Below the pieces are notes generated by a model. The model saw only the letters and a list, made by a program, of their open reading frames with translations, ran no database searches and was not told where the DNA came from. From Synechococcales cyanobacterium PMM_0036 (GTDB lineage Bacteria; Cyanobacteriota; Cyanobacteriia; Elainellales; Elainellaceae): a stretch of DNA of 7,083 nucleotides. The first letter of the stretch is position 1. Each line of letters opens with the position of its first letter. This document shows positions 5,661 to 7,083 of this stretch, piece after piece. The stretch is from NCBI GenBank assembly GCA_949127645.1, contig CASBQM010000299.1, positions 1 through 7,083 of the forward strand. The letters are read 5' to 3'. The position numbers were made by a program, and so were the translations under genes.

Positions 5661-5679
5661 ATGCCCCCCCAGGGGATAT
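5659..5679 (+). other. C7 tract with palindromic hairpin
   Basis: ATAT-G-CCCC (5659-5667) can pair with GGGG-ATAT (5672-5679), leaving CCCA as loop and one bulged G. The C7 run (5664-5670) is the longest C tract in the gap and sits at the expected transcription start of the downstream gene. It overlaps the end of the -10 candidate. The following bases are T-rich, so weak terminator action is also possible. Confidence 0.45.
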
Positions 5680-5723
5680 ATTTATGTTATGTTAAGAATG
5701 TTGAACTAAATTATTAGAAAATT

Positions 5724-6449
5724 TTGTCTTCCTTTACCCCTTTTTCTAAAGATCTTTATTTAAACACTTTAGATGCTCAACCCGTGCGACCTTCCAGGGA
5801 TGAGAGGGGCGATCGCATTCACCAAGCCCGTCTGGTATTCGCCGCCGCAATTTTTCTAGTAGCTGTTCCTGTTTTTTTCCAAGCTCCTCTGGTGCGGGTT
5901 TTCCCCTGGCTAAGCTTAGGGATGACTGCGGGCTGGCTATGGCTCAGTTTGCACCTGCGCAGTCTTCCTAAGACTGCTTTATGGGGAGATTTATTGCTGG
6001 GATTCACCTGGACGTGGCTGGCTGGCTCAGTCTATTGGGGCTGGTTGCGCTGGGAGCCGTTGTTACACCTGCCTGTTGAAGCGATCGGTCTGCCTTTCGC
6101 CTGGATCAGCTTAATGATGGGTCGAGATAAAGTAGGCAACTGGTTTTACTTAGGCTCTCTTTTCGGCACTTCTATCACAGATATCTACTTTTTCTTGGTC
6201 GATCTCATACCTCAGTGGCGGCAGCTCATGCAGACACCAGACTTAGTTCAGCCCATTTTTCAGAGCGCCATTACCCAGATTCAGACCCCCTGGGGAATTG
6301 GATGTGCGATCGCTCTGGCTTTGGTGCTGTTGACTGCTAGCAGTCTGCCGTTACGATCGAAACAGCTCCATTGGTGGGGATTCAGCGGCGCGGTATTCAG
6401 CACAATTCTAGTAGACGGTCTCTTCTGGCTGGCGGCAACCTCCATATAG
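5724..6449 (+). CDS. DUF3120-like cyanobacterial membrane protein
   Basis: The 241-residue product has a soluble N-terminal tail of about 35 residues and six or seven hydrophobic segments (roughly 37-53, 58-78, 88-107, 116-132, 139-162, 189-207 and 218-239). Conserved-looking patches such as VFFQAPLVRVFPWLS (50-64), WGDLLLGFTWTWLAGSVYWG (87-106), PVEAIGLPFAW (117-127) and DIYFFLVDLIPQWRQLM (153-169) match my memory of DUF3120, a family largely restricted to cyanobacteria with no assigned function. The many Trp residues and charged residues inside membrane segments (Asp89, Asp153, Asp160) suggest a functional intramembrane site, but no enzyme signature is recognisable. The start is TTG (5724): an in-frame TAG lies six bases upstream and no ATG precedes the first helix; GTG at 5784 is the alternative, removing 20 residues. 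The ribosome site is weak. Confidence 0.8.
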   Translation: MSSFTPFSKDLYLNTLDAQPVRPSRDERGDRIHQARLVFAAAIFLVAVPVFFQAPLVRVFPWLSLGMTAGWLWLSLHLRSLPKTALWGDLLLGFTWTWLAGSVYWGWLRWEPLLHLPVEAIGLPFAWISLMMGRDKVGNWFYLGSLFGTSITDIYFFLVDLIPQWRQLMQTPDLVQPIFQSAITQIQTPWGIGCAIALALVLLTASSLPLRSKQLHWWGFSGAVFSTILVDGLFWLAATSI

Positions 6450-6457
6450 GATTAGGA

Positions 6458-6475
6458 CAGAGCAGGCACGCTCTG
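6458..6475 (+). terminator. Hairpin after the DUF3120-like gene, possible terminator
   Basis: CAGAGC (6458-6463) and GCTCTG (6470-6475) form a perfect six-base stem around AGGCAC, beginning eight bases after the stop codon. No T tract follows, but cyanobacterial 3' ends often lack one, and the position fits a transcript end. Confidence 0.4.
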
Positions 6476-6653
6476 AATCCATTGGCAGATCAGTTTAATG
6501 CTCCTGTCAGCCCCTAGTTAGATTAATGCGTGTCTAGGCATCGTGTGGGTTAAGCTTTACAGAGTCATGGCTGATTAAGCATGGACTTTAAGTTTGCAAC
6601 GCTGCTTAAATACCTAGTTCTTCTATGTTAAGAATTTAGTAATTAATCCGGAG

Positions 6654-6681
6654 TTCACTTGAGTTAAAGTCTCTCTATAAT
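6654..6681 (+). promoter_or_regulatory. Sigma70-type promoter candidate for the FHA gene
   Basis: TATAAT at 6676-6681 is a perfect -10. TTCACT at 6654-6659 matches the -35 consensus at four positions with a 16-base spacer. Transcription would start near 6688 and give a leader of about 60 bases before the ATG at 6750. It is the best promoter match in the window. Confidence 0.5.
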
Positions 6682-6749
6682 GCAATAGCTTGAGGTTTTC
6701 GCTCTTTGCGTTGAATCGAGTCAGGATAATACACTAGGCAGAGACACGA

Positions 6750-7083
6750 ATGGTTTCTCAACGTGTGGCGACTGCACAACCCGTTCCCCACCTCATCTTA
6801 CGAACTGAATCAGGGAGCCGTTATCTCTCCCTAGTAGGCAGTAGCTGCTGGACTGCTGGAAGAGGAGATGATAATAACTTTGTGCTGCCCGATCGCTGGA
6901 TTTCGCGTAACCACGCCATGCTGCAACGCATGGAGACAGGCGAGTTCTACTTGATTGACTTAGGGAGCCGCAACGGTTCTTTTGTCAACGGCAGAAGGGT
7001 GAGCGTTCCGGTGACGCTGCAAAACGGCGATCGCCTCACTTTTGGGCAAACCGAACTTGAGTTTTATACGCCCGATACTGAGC
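6750..7083 (+). CDS. FHA domain protein (partial, 3' end beyond window)
   Basis: The first 111 residues are visible. After about 13 residues comes a complete forkhead-associated domain, which binds phosphothreonine peptides: TAGRGDDNNFVLPD with Arg38, SRNHA (52-56) with Ser52, Arg53 and His55, LIDLGSRNGSFVNGRRV (68-84) with Asn75 and Asn80, and LQNGDRLTFG (90-99). These are the canonical contact residues, so binding should be intact. In cyanobacteria an N-terminal FHA domain of this type often precedes a class III adenylate/guanylate cyclase domain (as I recall for Synechocystis Cya1), but the effector part is not in the window, so this is inference. The ATG is set by an in-frame TAG 15 bases upstream; the ribosome site (GAGA) is weak. 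A good promoter lies about 70 bases upstream. Confidence 0.9.
   Translation, partial: MVSQRVATAQPVPHLILRTESGSRYLSLVGSSCWTAGRGDDNNFVLPDRWISRNHAMLQRMETGEFYLIDLGSRNGSFVNGRRVSVPVTLQNGDRLTFGQTELEFYTPDTE

Larger units (their letters stand above)
5412..5723. other. 312-base divergent intergenic region (uppP / DUF3120-like gene)
   Basis: No gene is supported here. From the uppP side it holds a 16-base tandem duplication, a pair of TAATGGCA octamers 13 bases apart (5461 and 5474), and a small CCCTA-GCT-TAGGG hairpin (5538-5550). Nearer the DUF3120-like gene lie a promoter candidate and a C7-based hairpin. A convincing uppP promoter on the minus strand was not found. Confidence 0.6.
6450..6749. other. 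300-base intergenic region before the FHA gene
   Basis: No coding sequence or tRNA is supported. It contains a terminator-like hairpin at its left end, an AT-rich stretch around 6600-6650 with a 12-base word shared with the DUF3120-like leader, and a near-consensus promoter at 6654-6681. A second -10-like GATAAT (6725-6730) has no matching -35. Confidence 0.6.

Noticed and set aside
746..7034. Repeated GCGATCGC octamers as a mobile or regulatory repeat
   Set aside because: They are HIP1 palindromes, scattered in genes and spacers alike, a known background feature of cyanobacterial genomes.

Overview
The window reads as cyanobacterial chromosome. The palindrome GCGATCGC (HIP1) occurs perfectly at 746, 1360, 1938, 2254, 5809, 6306 and 7027, about one per kb, with many partial CGATCG sites; this density is typical of cyanobacteria. 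A membrane protein resembling the cyanobacteria-restricted DUF3120 family and an acidic-protein/HEPN gene pair of a type I recall from cyanobacteria support this. No rRNA, tRNA, insertion sequence or CRISPR array is visible.

Layout. Minus strand, 1-1682: deoC (deoxyribose-phosphate aldolase, cut by the left edge only a few codons before its end) and, upstream of it, an epoxide-hydrolase-like alpha/beta hydrolase. A divergent intergenic region with a hairpin (1683-1812) leads to plus-strand genes: a histone-deacetylase-superfamily amidohydrolase (1813-2745), then tpiA (2966-3700, GTG start), then a 125-aa acidic protein 10 bases behind tpiA, then a HEPN-domain protein (4146-4568). Converging on these from the minus strand is uppP (4593-5411, undecaprenyl-diphosphatase). 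A 312-base divergent gap separates uppP from a DUF3120-like membrane protein (5724-6449). After a 300-base intergenic region with a near-consensus promoter, the window ends inside an FHA-domain gene (from 6750).

How they fit. Most genes are housekeeping: nucleoside salvage (deoC), central carbon metabolism (tpiA), cell-wall lipid carrier recycling (uppP). They do not form one pathway. The most interesting unit is the tpiA-linked acidic-protein/HEPN pair, which has the size, order and charge contrast of a toxin-antitoxin module but no recognisable antitoxin domain. The second pattern is short imperfect tandem duplications of 13-17 bases just upstream of three start codons (tpiA, the HEPN gene, uppP). 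The FHA gene is probably a phospho-threonine-responsive signalling protein whose effector domain lies outside the window.
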